Positions 22,430-33,758 of a DNA stretch of 64,000 nt are shown here, piece by piece. The stretch lies in the NCBI GenBank assembly GCA_009869945.1, contig WIXG01000292.1, positions 1-64,000 of the forward strand, in the 5' to 3' direction. The stretch comes from Mesaphorura yosii (taxonomy: Eukaryota; Arthropoda; Collembola; Poduromorpha; Tullbergiidae). Under the pieces are notes generated by a model, which worked only from the letters and a program-made list of their open reading frames with translations, did no database searches and had not been told where the DNA came from. Numbering within the stretch: position 1 is the stretch's first letter; each line of letters starts with the position of its first letter. The position numbers and the translations under genes were made by a program.

Positions 22430-23945
22430 ATGGCCACCAGGTTTTTTCAGCTCCTGTTGCTCATCTGCACAGCGAAAATTGTGCCAGCCGAGCCATCCAC
22501 GACGGCAGGTAATCTTCAAAGTCCTTAACTTCGGTCCGAGGCGTCCGTAACGCATCGTCCGCGCTTTTTGCAATTTTCGCAGAACCAAAAAATTCCACAG
22601 CCACCACCACAGAAGAAGTAGACGTGCCTTTTGGCCCGCATAGGATAGTCATCGTGGAAGAGAAGGAATTTAATGGTGTCTTTGACAATCCAGATCTCGT
22701 GGGCTTCTATTTGTACTACGATCCAAGGCAAATTTACAGAACAATTCAATATGCATTACGAATTGAGCATTCGAAACCCAAAGTGAGACGATTACTTGTT
22801 TCTGTTGTACGTGCGCGTGCTTAGCAATCCAAACGTGCACGACGTTTTGGACTATGGAAATTTTACCAGCATCCTCGCGTCTCATTACGATCCACGAAGG
22901 GCTACCAAGTTTCTTATCCATGGATTCACGCAGAATGAAGCCAGCTCGTTTCCAACCAATGTCAAAAATTGTAAACATGCCTAATGCTTAAAGTCTTTCA
23001 TTAGTCTCACGTGACGCTTTCTCCTCTTGCAAATTCGCAGCGTACCTGCAGCACACAGGCCTTCTATTCAACGTGATCGCAGTGGACTGGGGCAAACTCT
23101 CATCTCCGAAGCACGTCTTTCCGCTCTTTTACCAGCTGGCGCATGCCAACGTGCCAAAAGTTGGTCGACGAGTGGCTGAGTTTATACTGTTTCTGAAGAA
23201 TCACAGCTTCATCATCGAAAGCCAAGTTCACATCATCGGATTCAGTCTGGGCGCTCACGTCTCGTCAAACGCGGGGGCTTTTGTGCAGTTTCATGCTCGG
23301 ACTAGGCTGGCTCGTATCACTGGTTTGGATCCTGCAGGTCCTGGTTACAATGTGCTAGTCCCGTCCGTCAAGAAGCTGGAGAGGTGGGACGCCGATTTTG
23401 TGGATGTCATTCACACGAATGCAGGCCAGCTTGGATATCCTCTTTCGGTGAGTCGACAATGGGCTTGCTCGCAGTGCTTAAAGTTTCGAGTGCTGATTGA
23501 AGAATTGCCTGTCAGATGGGCCACGCTGACTTTTTCGTAAACGGCGGGACGTATCAGCCTTCCTGCGCTACTGTGAGCGCAAACATCGTTAGCGAGTTGA
23601 TCGGAAATCTCTCAGGTGCGTGCAGCCACGGCAAGGCTCCCATCTACTTTGCGATGTCTATCGACCCTACGCAATATGGCCGGCTCTTCTCCTGCCAGTG
23701 CTACAACCTGATAACCTATCATTTGGGGTGCGGACAATTTTGTAGGACGAAAACTGTGCTTGGGGAGTACACGTCGACGATGTAAGGCAACTCCTGCAGT
23801 GGATCCATGGCTTTACTAACTTTACTTGCTCGACTCAGGAAACCCACGATTTCGTTCTTTGCTTTGCAGGGCACGTGGAAATCACTACTTGACAATCATT
23901 CCATTTCCTGAAAGTTCCTTCGGTGCTAACGCCTCTAAATACTAA
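22430..23945 (+). CDS. secreted pancreatic-type lipase
   Basis: Six exons: 22430-22508, 22583-22727, 22825-22970, 23041-23447, 23516-23781 and 23870-23945; 372 residues. A signal peptide (MATRFFQLLLLICTAKIVPA) is followed by a Thr-rich linker and the alpha/beta-hydrolase lipase domain. The triad is readable: Ser about 192 in IIGFSLGAHVS, Asp about 220 in ITGLDPAGPGY and His about 297 in ACSHGK. KFLIHGF (oxyanion region) and GHADFFVNGG are also typical. There is no PLAT domain, as usual for arthropod members. It is likely an extracellular triglyceride or phospholipase A1-type enzyme. The second intron (22728-22824) appears to use a GC donor (CCAAG|gcaaat), because only this keeps the frame and the conserved YLYYDPSNPNV. 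The 3' end is 80 bp from the convergent lyase gene. Confidence 0.88.
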
Positions 23946-24024
23946 ATACACGAATAGTAATTATATAATTGTGAATTTTATTCCAACGTGAATAGACAAT
24001 GCAATGTAAATACAACAATTTTAT

Positions 24025-26715
24025 TTAAAATTCCACAATGACGGTGCTTCCTGCCCACGGGGCTCCCGGGAGTTCCACCGGAATCTCTGTAACTCCACCT
24101 TGAGCAGTTGAGACAGTGACTTTGGCCTGAGTTTCGGTTTGAGTTGGGTCAGAAACAGCCATCGTCCAGCCTGCACCGTCTGGCTTACGACGTAGCAAAA
24201 TGAGAACAGGAATGTCCACATCCACTGCCACCACATCATCCAATCCAGTTGCATAGTATCCCGGCTCCCAAAATGCGAGTCCAATCAGACGCTCCCCGTT
24301 TCCACTTGAACTTCCATACGTTGCGCCCCGAACTACGACCAAAGGATCAGCTCGACTTGATAGAGCGCCGCTTTGTGCTGAGCTTAGCAATTGGATTGGC
24401 TCAGTGGCGGCTGTCTTTGTTCTTCCACCGGTACGGGCGACTTGTTCGAAGAGTGACTGATCAATGTCGAGATAAGCAATGTAGGCAAGATGATCTGCAT
24501 TGTGAACTCCAGCCGGGTGGTGCACTGTAGCCGAGAAGAGTATTTGCGGTTCAAATCCGTCTGAGATGCCAATCGCTGACCAATTCGTTGGCCGCACCCT
24601 CGTGTCAATTGTAACATTCGCGAGAGAGTTGAGGAACGTGTAGCCAACGCGATCGTGCCAAACACTCTGGACGTTGGTATTGATTATTTCGGAATCTACA
24701 AGTCCCCCATCGACGAAGACAGAGCCGGCGAGTTGTCGTTGGTCGAGCGTCGTGATGACTGGGGCCGAGGCGTTGCGTGGAATAACATCACCCACAAATT
24801 GAACAACGTACGCTCCAGGGAAGAAGAAGAACGCCTTGCCCCAAGAGAGAGAGCCAGTCAATGGATTTGTGTAGTTCATGACGGCCACCGCAGCGTGCCC
24901 GTTCGTGACTCCACCGACAAAGCGTTCTCGTCCGGTGTAGGTCACTTGTCCGCAATTGAGGGGTGTTGCGCGATAGTCCGTCGTAGTGCCGGGAATTAGA
25001 TTCCAGTCCCACGAGCCGTAGACGTTGACGTACTCTGAGCCATCCAAGAACGTGTAAATTGTCCCATCGCTCAAGTGGAAACCAAACGGATTCTGCGCAT
25101 TGTTGCACTCCGAATTGGCCGTGCGAGTCGAAAACATTTTCAGCACCACGATGTAATTCTGAGCACGATGAACCTTTTTAAAATGTGAGAAAATTTTCGT
25201 TTCAGATTATTCATGTCATAAGCATTTACAACTCGCAGTTTTCACAATTATTTCGTTATGGCTTACAAGATAGTCTGACGTGTGGAAGAATTTCGTGCCC
25301 AGCAGTGGACCAGCGTTGACCAGTGTTCCCATGTCATTCACAGCGTCGACGTTCCTGAGGCGGTCCACAATCTCGACGAACTTTGCATGATTTGCCCACG
25401 TCTTGGTACCTTCGACGATTTGATTCAGGTTCAAGCCCACGCCGTGCCAGTCCTCATGCTTGTGAGAGACCATGCGCCCAATGACGGGGTACTGCCAGAT
25501 GAGTTTTCGCTCCGCGTCACGCACAAACATGAACCACTCGCTACCTTCGATGACGGTGAGGAAGGCTTCCTGGGTTGAGACCGGAGGGACAATGGTCGTG
25601 TTTTCTGTATGCATGAAGAGCCGAAGCATCGCAGACATAAAAACTCCGCCGTAATTTCCGTTGTAGATTTGGCGCTGGTGCTGGAAAAATGTACCATCCA
25701 CTTTTATCCCGTCTTGACCTCCAGAAGTGATCTGGCACTCATCAAAGTAGCGCCCGTGCGCTTCGTCGAGTAATTCTGGATCTTTTGAGAGAAGAGCGAG
25801 GGTCACAGCGTTGGACGAAATGTCGAGCATATTGGCACCGGTTTGTGGACCCCAAGAACCGTTCGGGTCACCGTCGACGCGGGCATAAGATCGGGCTATT
25901 TGTTCAGTGCAGTTTCCATACTGGGTGGGCGTCAGGCTGTCGTGAAGAACGAGGCACGCCATGCTGATCAATGTTGGCATCAGAATCATCTACACAATGG
26001 AAAAAATGTTTCTTCAGTATTTTACCTTTAGAAGAGTTATTAAATTGTGAACATTTATTACCTGGCAGTACCAGTTTGTGTTCCAGAAGCCAGGAGTACC
26101 ACATGGACAATTGTAATTGTCAGAGCCACCTGCATTGATGCAGTCGTAGTTCGGGTAATCGTTGTCGAACCAGTAATTCATGGCTGCACTGATTTTGTTT
26201 CGCATGTCCGTATCGGTCGGATTTTGCGCCCAATAACTGGCCATCGTTACTGAAAAATAGCAAATCATACATAAAACCTCAATTTCTCATAAATTTAATT
26301 AATGAAGTGAATGAAGCCTCAGGTTACTAATTTTGTGGAAATGATCCTGGGCGGGCCAGTTAGCTCTTCGTGCTGGGCATCCAGTCGTATAGTCCACGTC
26401 TGTCCAGACTCCGGGTGGTATCAAAGAGTCACGCCTGAAGCAAAACAGAATGATCAAGGAATACAGAATTTAAACTAAGCTGAACTTACTGTAGAGTCTT
26501 TATAATAAATCCTAGCGACTAAATCGAGACTGTAAAGCGTAAAGATCTTACAATTCCAGGGCAAGACTCGGATTGTTGTACGACCGCATTACTTCCTCTC
26601 GCCTACGCTCCAAAATCAGTCTCATGTCTTCTTCTGTGGGCAGGGCCGACGACGGCAGTGCCAGAAAACAGTACATGGCTAACGAGAGCCAGCTAAAATG
26701 CCGCTTGGAACTCAT
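24025..26715 (-). CDS. secreted polysaccharide lyase family 8 enzyme
   Basis: Five exons: 26715-26552, 26434-26328, 26249-26062, 25989-25267 and 25173-24025; 776 residues, the usual size of PL8 lyases. A signal peptide (MSSKRHFSWLSLAMYCFLAL) leads. PL8 features in order: GANMLDIS (Asn about 206), VDGTFFQHQ (His about 257), NGNYGGVF (Tyr about 266), VIGRMVSH (Arg about 325), SDYLVHRAQNY...MFSTR, and SWDWNLIPGTT. These match the Asn-His-Tyr-Arg catalytic set and the 'W.w..iPGTT' signature of hyaluronate, chondroitin AC and xanthan lyases. It should cleave uronic-acid polysaccharides by beta-elimination outside the cell; the exact substrate is open. PL8 enzymes are mainly bacterial and fungal. 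The gene has four spliceosomal introns and animal neighbours, so it looks like an old horizontal acquisition. Confidence 0.87.
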
Positions 26716-26949
26716 GATCGATTTGAAGCGTTTGCAAATCTGAACTCAAATCTATACCAGCAATGGGCTCGACTTTTATTGGAGCTGCAGGTGATGTAAC
26801 AAGCCCTTGTTGTGAATGACTGCGAGAGTTTGCACATTGTGATTTTCGCAACGTCAGTTTGACATTGTTCTATGAACGAGTTTGTCACCAAATACATGTC
26901 AAATAATGCAATCTTATTTTATAATCCACTTGTTGGAGAAATTTCCAGC

Positions 26950-27735
26950 AATCGATCAATTCAAGTGGAGACCTGCAAACAAACGGCACCAGTTACACTT
27001 AAGCACTTGAATTGGTCAATCAGAAGTTGAATTAAATTAGCGATCAGTCTTTACCTCTCGTTAGAAACGAACGTTGGACCTTGGCTGCCTTGGTATGTGC
27101 ATGGCTCTCACGACACAAGCCACCTGATACAAGATGACCGCATACTGAAACAGACAAGTACAATTAAATTAAAATTGAGTTTTGTTCAACTAATTGGCAG
27201 GTTGTTGATTAAATCAAGTACCTAAACAAAACAAGTAACGGATTACGACATCAGATTCAATCGCCGTCAACGGGCAGTGCTATAGTTAATGTACTGGGAA
27301 GGGCGTCTCGGGTTGAACAGTGTACGTGCTTCTGTTCCTGGTGAATCCTGAGTACCAATACCAATCAATAAGTCATCTCATACTTAGCCTCAATATCAAT
27401 TCATATTCTGATTAGCTCCTCACCTCATTTTTTGATTCTGATAAAATGATTCCCCGAAATGTCTTCCAAATGAGGATTCTGCAATTTTTGGATGCCTGTT
27501 GATGCTCGTATCATCTTTAGTTGATTGATTCTTCTCAGAAGCAGAAGAGATCTGCCCAGTTTGGCCAAGGAAGTCGCGGAAGAGAAATCGAAGCCAGATT
27601 AGACCGCTCCTCCAGCCGTGGGGTATGACTTGCATCTGGATCGTCTGGATGATAACCTTTCACCTCCATCGATTCCGCCCTCGCTTTCATAAAATTACGC
27701 AGATCTGCGCCATTAAGATGTTGTTGGTCGCCCAT
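26950..27735 (-). CDS. possible small multi-exon gene, model unresolved
   Basis: Two open frames overlap at the 5' end. One begins MGDQQHLNGADLRNFMKARA and stops at 27535. The other begins at 27635, runs to a donor at 27424 and can be spliced to further short exons near 27340-27270, 27150-27060 and 26968-26950. Several good GT-AG pairs exist, but no single frame is clearly preferred and no domain is recognised. The first frame looks more protein-like (charged, helical). The locus may be a real short gene or a pseudogene. Confidence 0.3.
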
Positions 27736-28343
27736 TCAAGTCCGAATGGCCTGTTATTCTCCAAATAATTATTGATTAAATACGTAACACCACAAATCTT
27801 ATCTTTGTACGCAATCGATTTGTCACAACTCGAGAAATTGCAAATGGTAGGTGAATTTAAGGATTCTTACTCTTTTCCTCGTTATCAGTCACGTCAAGGT
27901 CTCTATCAAAAGAGAAAACCTGACAGTGAATAAGTTACACGATGAAACTGGCAAAAGTTTTGGCCTAAGACCTGGTCATGTGTAAGGTTCCGTCTCACCT
28001 GAGCCGATTGAGTCGTCTACCTGGACGACTATTAATTTTTTTATTTTATGTTTTTCTACTTTTTTGTATTTCTTAACGCACTCCTGTTATAAGAGTTCGC
28101 ACGAGAAGAGAAGTTACCATACACAGGAGCCCCCTCCCCAGCCATTGCTCAACCCTGGCTTTTAATCGTTGAATTATAAGAACGTGCTACCGTCCGCAGC
28201 CCACAGCATGTAGGAATTTCTATAAGTCTGATCGGTCACTTCTCATCATTGTAATCATCCGTAATCAGTCAAGTCATTAATTAAGTACGTGGCAATGGAG
28301 AATAGTTGCAGGCTTTTAATTTGCTTCTTGTTTTTTAACTAAG

Positions 28344-29115
28344 GTGGAGACTGCCACTGATGAAATGACTCCAACATCACGAAATGGAGAAGATGTCAGC
28401 TTCAAGTCTTCATTTGGACAATTAGCGACTGTGCCCATAAACCTCACGAAGGGTTACAATCCATGCTTAATTACCGGTTTGATTCCTGGTAGCGTCTACA
28501 CTAGACCGTCATGAACTATTCATTTAACTAACGCGTGATTTCATTCTTTAGAATTCAAAATCAGCACTTTCTTTAGAGTTCGGTCAAAGCTACCCGTCCA
28601 AAACCATCCTAATGCCTGATGCCCATATGCAGGACACAAAAGAGAATTGCTTCAACAAAACTGCGGATGTTCAGTCGGTTTTGTTAGCTCAGATCGGTGA
28701 GAAGTGCAGCGAGCTTTCTGCTCAAGGTGAGAAATACAACCTAAGTATACTCAAGCTAAAGCTTTCTCACGATTCTCAAATTGATCAGTAATACCCAATT
28801 TTCTTGCATTTGGTAGTGATTTCTTGTCTTTGTCTTACCCCAGGTGTACCCCCAGAAAAAAATACCAAGATTCCAATTCCAACTCGTGTCAAGACCCGAA
28901 ATCGAATCAGATTGTATCTCTATTGTTCTTTTAAACTTGATAAACTTCGTTGTCGAGAAAAGCGTAAGTCCTCAAAATTTGATATCACTATCATTAGCAA
29001 AATTATGACAGGGCCCCCTAAATTTCTTATCAGTATCAGAATTCCAAACCCAATATTGCCTATATGTCTAGAACATTCGATGACGCAATTAGGATTTAAC
29101 ATATGCGTAGAGTAG
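28344..29115 (+). CDS. possible unknown gene, internal and 3' exons only
   Basis: Three segments chain in phase: 28344-28476 (ends ...CLIT), 28577-28726 (FGQSYPSKTILMPDAH..., ends CSELSAQ) and 28844-29115 (VPPEKNTKIPIPTRV..., Lys/Arg-rich). All have splice-like borders. The 5' exon with the start codon was not found. No domain or membrane segment is recognised. The last segment reads less like coding sequence and may contain another intron. Confidence 0.3.
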
Positions 29116-29272
29116 AGAAGTTCATGCACCGAGTCAACGACCGACCAGCCTCACGTTACATCACACGAGGTTTTTCCTTCTTTCGTGCATGCATTTTATT
29201 GTTTTTCTCTGAACTCAACAATCATTCAAGTTCTGCGTATTTTCTGGCCGTCTGTAACTTTTGCTTTGTAGG

Positions 29273-29660
29273 ATGGACGCTATTTTGGACTCTTTCGTGT
29301 ACACCATCTACGTGCTATTGATCATTCTGTCATTCCTGCTGCTGTGCTACAAACTTTGGTCAAATGGACTAAGGGGATGCTCGGGAGCTGAGGTCAAGGC
29401 GGCAGAGACTGAGATAAGGAAAGACGAGAATGACAACGTCGAGCCCAAAGACGATTACGATGACCAGGAGTTTGACGGATCCAAGTGTAAGTGCAAATCG
29501 CACACAGTCTAGACTCGAGCTTGATCGTCCTCACTAATCGGTCATGGAAAGTGCAATGAACTCTTGCTCCTGTCTATTTACAGACGTCGACCCGCTCTTC
29601 TTGGAGTACGCTCTAGCCAGAGGCATGCCCACATTTGACTTTGACCACCCAGAAGTCTGA
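29273..29660 (+). CDS. small single-pass membrane protein
   Basis: Exons 29273-29486 and 29584-29660 (phase 1); 96 residues. A strong acceptor lies just before the ATG (ttgctttgtag|GATGG), so a non-coding 5' exon is likely. The N-terminus has one long hydrophobic helix (VYTIYVLLIILSFLLLCY). A hydrophilic, strongly acidic tail follows, ending MPTFDFDHPEV. The N-out or signal-anchor orientation cannot be fixed. An aataaa at 29757 fits as the poly(A) signal. No family recognised. Confidence 0.7.
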
Positions 29661-30155
29661 GGGAGCAGGAAGTCCAGCCACATGAGGATGGAATTTTTCC
29701 ATTGCTTACAAAAAGAAGGCATCACATTTCACTTGAGATTGTTGTCTTTAACTAGAAATAAATTGCTACATTAGAACTGACGAGTGGACAGAAATTAATT
29801 TATTAATCAGCGGTACAAACGATTTGTTGATGCACAGATTTGTGATTAATGCATGCATACAGGTTATTTCTTACCTATTCATACACTGTTGAGAATAGCA
29901 GCAAATTAATGAGGGCAGGTAGCGAGATGATAATATGAAATCATTCGAATCCTCTTATCGGTGGCTTTTCAATGCTGTCTGCAGCACAACGCATATTAGA
30001 AGCACAGTTATCATGAGACTTGTCATGCTTTACCGATCTGACCGAGCCATACCTTGAATTCATCTGACGATTGCAACATCGCAGGTCGCCGTCGTATGTG
30101 GTCTAATATTCCGATTCCAAAGCTGGGTAATCATTCATTCGCAAAATGTTAAAGC

Positions 30156-31407
30156 ATGAACTCCAAATCATGCATCACGTGCTTCTTAGTGCTTACAATC
30201 TCGAGCGTGATCGTCTGTGTCTTAATTTGGAGCCTCGATGGGCTGAATTACGGCTACGAGTCACACATCGTGATTGAGGTAAGCGTCAATGATATTCTAT
30301 TTGTGCTCGATTCAGATAGCCGGACACCGAAGTCTTGGCTACTTTCGTTTCCAAGCACGCAGAAGACTTAGACGTCATATTTCTCATTATATTGTTTTCC
30401 AGTCGCTTACAGACTCGACGCTGGTGAAGCCAGGCAATAATACTCAACATCGACCGGCTCCTATTCCTCCCGTTGCTATTGAATTTCCAATTCCAAGCGT
30501 CATTCTCGCCGGGACTTCCGGAGGGATCGGGAACCAGCTCTTCAAGTACGCGTTCGCCTACGCTCTGTCGAGGCAGCTGAATGCCAGTCTGTTTATCAAA
30601 TTCAAGAGGCAGGGCAATCGAAGTTTTGGACCGGGTGAACGAGCCTTCGTCTTGGATCAGTTCAATCTGAACGAAACGTGGTTCAAGTACGTCAACGCGG
30701 ACACCAAGCTGCCCATCCACGACGTGACGACGTTGACTGAACCGGACTTCTTTGAGAAACGCATTCCGACCGACAAAATTCTGGTGCTCAACGATTACTG
30801 GGAGTCTGAGATATTCTTCAGGCCGTACGTCGACGAAATTGTTCATCAGTACCGAATGAAACTCAATCTCAGTCACGACGAAACGTACCGTCTTATTCAG
30901 TCGACGGAGAGCGTCGCAGTGCATTTCCGCATCGGCGACTTCGATGGGAAGACGAAAGGCAACAATCGCGTGCTGCCCCTCTCATACCAGCTGCGGGCGA
31001 TGGATCTGGCCCGTTCTCTGATCACAAAGGAGCTCACCTTCTTCGTCTTCTCCGACGCCATGAAGTTCGTCCGCTCAGAAATGCAGAAACACAACGTGTC
31101 CGTTGGCAGCCAGCGGATCGTGTTTGTGTCTAACTCGAGTCTGACGAGCATCGAGGAGTTTTACTTGATGCGGGCCTGCAAGCACATCATCACGCCCAAC
31201 AGCTCATTCAGCTGGTGGGCAGCGTATCTCAATTCGAACCCGGAGAAGACTGTCATTGTGCCGTACCCCAGAAACCGTCCTGAATTTTTCGAGAGGTACA
31301 AGAAGGGCGAGATGCAGAAGTACAAGCGATTCCTCGACCAGAATTTTCTCTACCCCGCTGGGGCCGGGTGGATTACACTGGATCCCTTCGTCGGCGGAAA
31401 CAAATGA
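30156..31407 (+). CDS. alpha-1,2-fucosyltransferase-like (GT11), copy 1
   Basis: Exon 1 is 30156-30278 and exon 2 is 30403-31407; 375 residues. This is a type II Golgi protein with a short cytoplasmic start and an anchor helix (CFLVLTISSVIVCVLIWSL), a stem, then the catalytic domain. GT11 signatures: GGIGNQLFKYAFAYALSRQL at the start of the domain, HFRIGDF (the family's H.RRgD donor-binding motif, second Arg replaced by Ile), and RACKHIITPNSSFSWWAAYL. It should transfer L-fucose from GDP-fucose in alpha-1,2 linkage to galactose-type acceptors. A tandem paralogue starts about 640 bp downstream and a family 10 fucosyltransferase lies beyond it. An aataaa-type signal is at about 31440. Confidence 0.88.
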
Positions 31408-32044
31408 TGATTCGATTTTGCTATCATATCGATATAATTAATAAACCACCAATAAATTGGGGCGTATTTTCATACTGGGATTTCCGCATTATTTATTGAC
31501 CTCTTTGTGTACTCAACTGTTGAGCTCTGCTTCGTACGTACGGTCAGGATGAGTTAATATAAGTAAAAGTAACGATAAAACACGTTCATCTACAAACGAT
31601 TAACGATACGTCAGTCTTACTCGGTTTGTAGAAGGTTTGCCCGGAAGGCGACGTACCCCAGTTTCGATACCTGGAATAGCTGCCCTGTTTTTGTACATTT
31701 CCATATTCTTATCGTACCTCCAATCAACATATGATTCTATCTGTAAAATACTTGCTCACAAAACTCTAACCCCACATCCTTGTGCCAAATTTTATTGCCC
31801 ACACACTCATACGCATACGCATTTATTGCATATGTGTACATGAATATTCATTCTCTCTGTGCATGACTTTGGTATAACAGAATGACGTCATCGAGGAAAC
31901 TTGCCCGGCTATAGTCGGCTAGCTCTTATCTCACCATTACTCATTTCACTGAACGGAGATTAGATTAAATCCTCAATGGCCATTATTCATTGTTCTTCGT
32001 ATCGGCATCGACACCAGCCTGCCCAACATTCGTTGGACAGCACG
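31408..32044. other. intergenic region between tandem fucosyltransferases
   Basis: About 640 bp. A short B-box-like stretch (agtttcgatacctgg, about 31660) stands alone. A run of cacacactcatacgcatacgc-type repeats occurs near 31800. No exon is seen. The promoter of copy 2 must lie here. Confidence 0.4.
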
Positions 32045-33228
32045 ATGAAATTGAGAGCCGCTGTGTCTTTTCTCCTGGCACTAACTTTTGTCAGCGTGGT
32101 GTGCCTCGTGGTGTGGAGTGACCAAGGAGCAGGCGACAGCCAGAGAACGGAAATCGAGGTCAATGTGCTTTACGTGAGTTGTGAATTTATAATCATGAAC
32201 CATTACATGCGTCTAGACGCAATTACATTTTCTATTTCCTCTCTTAGGACCTCAAATCCTCGCCAAAGCAATCAAAACAGACACCCACGACCGCCACGAA
32301 ATCCGGCAGATTCCCGATCCCGAGCGTGATTCTGACAGGGGCCACGAATGGAATTGGAAACCAGCTCTTCAAGTACGCGTTTGGCTACGCACTATCCAGA
32401 CAGTTGAACGCCAGCCTGTTCATCAATTTCAAGAGGCCTGAGAAGCGGAAATTCAGCGCCGGCGAACGAACCTTCGTCTTGGACCAGTTCAAGCTGGACG
32501 AGTCCAAGGTGACGTATATGCGGAAAGACGAGCCGCTTCCTCCTCGTCGCGTCGTGCATGTGAACGAGGTCGACTACTTTGAGAATCGCATTCCAAATGA
32601 CAAAGTCATCGTGCTGGACGATTTTTGGGTGTCGGAGAAGTTCTTCCAACCGTACGCGAAGGAGATTATGGCCCAATATGAGATGAAAGTCGACTTCAGT
32701 GACACTGAAATCTATCGGCAGATCAGCTCCACAGAGAGCGTGGCCGTTCACTTCCGCATTGGCGACTTTGACGGGAAGACGGCGGGCAACAACCGAGTGC
32801 TGCCGTTCTCGTACCACGTACGGGCGATGGAGCTGGCGCAGACTCTGATCTCACAAAACCTGACGTTCTTCGTATTCTCGGATGACATCAAGTACGTCAA
32901 GGACAAGATGAAGAAGCACTTGCCTTCGTTCGAAGGACGAGTTTTCTTTGTGTCCAATTCCAGCACGAACAGCATCCAAGAGTTTTACCTGATGCGGGCC
33001 TGTAAACATACGATCGTCCCCAACAGCACGTTCAGCTGGTGGGCAGCGTACCTCAACGCAAATCCGAATAAGGTCATCATCGCTCCGTATCCAAGAAACC
33101 GCCCGGAATTCTACGAGAGGTACAAGAATTCGGATACGAAGAAGTACAAGAAGCTGCTGAGCGAGAAATTCTCGTACCCGGCCGACTGGGTGACGCTCGA
33201 CCCGTTCATCGATGAAGTATCTAGTTAA
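32045..33228 (+). CDS. alpha-1,2-fucosyltransferase-like (GT11), copy 2
   Basis: Exon 1 is 32045-32173 and exon 2 is 32248-33228; 369 residues. The start was chosen because MKLRAAVSFLLALTFVSVV gives an anchor helix at the same place as in copy 1; an in-frame ATG at 31976 exists upstream. The donor TTTAC|gtgagt is better than the in-frame alternative GAG|gtcaat 18 bp earlier. Catalytic motifs match copy 1: NGIGNQLFKYAFGYALSRQL, HFRIGDFDGKT and RACKHTIVPNSTFSWWAAYL. The paralogues share the intron position and most of the catalytic domain, so this is a local tandem duplication. Predicted role: GDP-fucose-dependent alpha-1,2 fucosylation in the Golgi. Confidence 0.87.
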
Positions 33229-33758
33229 CATTTTTTCTATGTGATATTTGCTAACATCCGAGCTCTTATAATGCTCTTGGAGTTATTCTTGCTTGCTTGC
33301 CTGTGACACTACTCCTCCGAAACTACTTAATGTTTTAAAAAACGGTTTTCATGCCCGACATGGCCAGGCGGTGTTATCGCGCTATATTGGGTGGTGCCCC
33401 GACCCAATGTTGACAATTCATTCTCGCCGGTCACTCAGTGACCAGCCGTTTTAGCTTGTGATTAATAAGATGAATATTGAAAAAAGTTCATTCGTCTTGC
33501 ATCATGCATCAATGCTTGTATTTTTAACTTCTTCCCATGCGTTATGATAAGAGCTACCTTGGTTATAATCGGGTTCATTCGCAATTTGCATGAAGAATGG
33601 CATGTGCAGATTAATTCTCCCAATTTCTCTTAGCTTATTTACTTAAATGCTGGCGAGTAAGTTATGCACATCCGATTACCGACGGACCTCTTTAATGTAA
33701 CTACAAATGTACAAAAACTCAGTAATGCGAGAAGTTTTCGATGGTGGCGTGGTGAGGC
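33229..33758. other. intergenic region between convergent fucosyltransferases
   Basis: About 530 bp. The stretch 33355-33440 has an A-box-like tggccaggcgg and GC-rich hairpin halves (attgggtggtgccccgaccc) but no B box, so a tRNA-derived remnant is only a suspicion. The 3' ends of the GT11 and GT10 genes face each other here. Confidence 0.35.

Noticed and set aside
28460-28500. tRNA-like ggtttgattcctgg between two exons
   Set aside because: It spans the splice donor of a candidate exon, and no cloverleaf can be drawn.
31630-31680. tRNA B-box-like sequence agtttcgatacctgg
   Set aside because: It stands alone: no A box, anticodon arm or acceptor stem could be folded around it.
33355-33440. tRNA gene or tRNA-derived SINE
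   Set aside because: An A-box-like tggccaggcgg is present, but there is no B box at the right distance and the ends do not pair as an acceptor stem.
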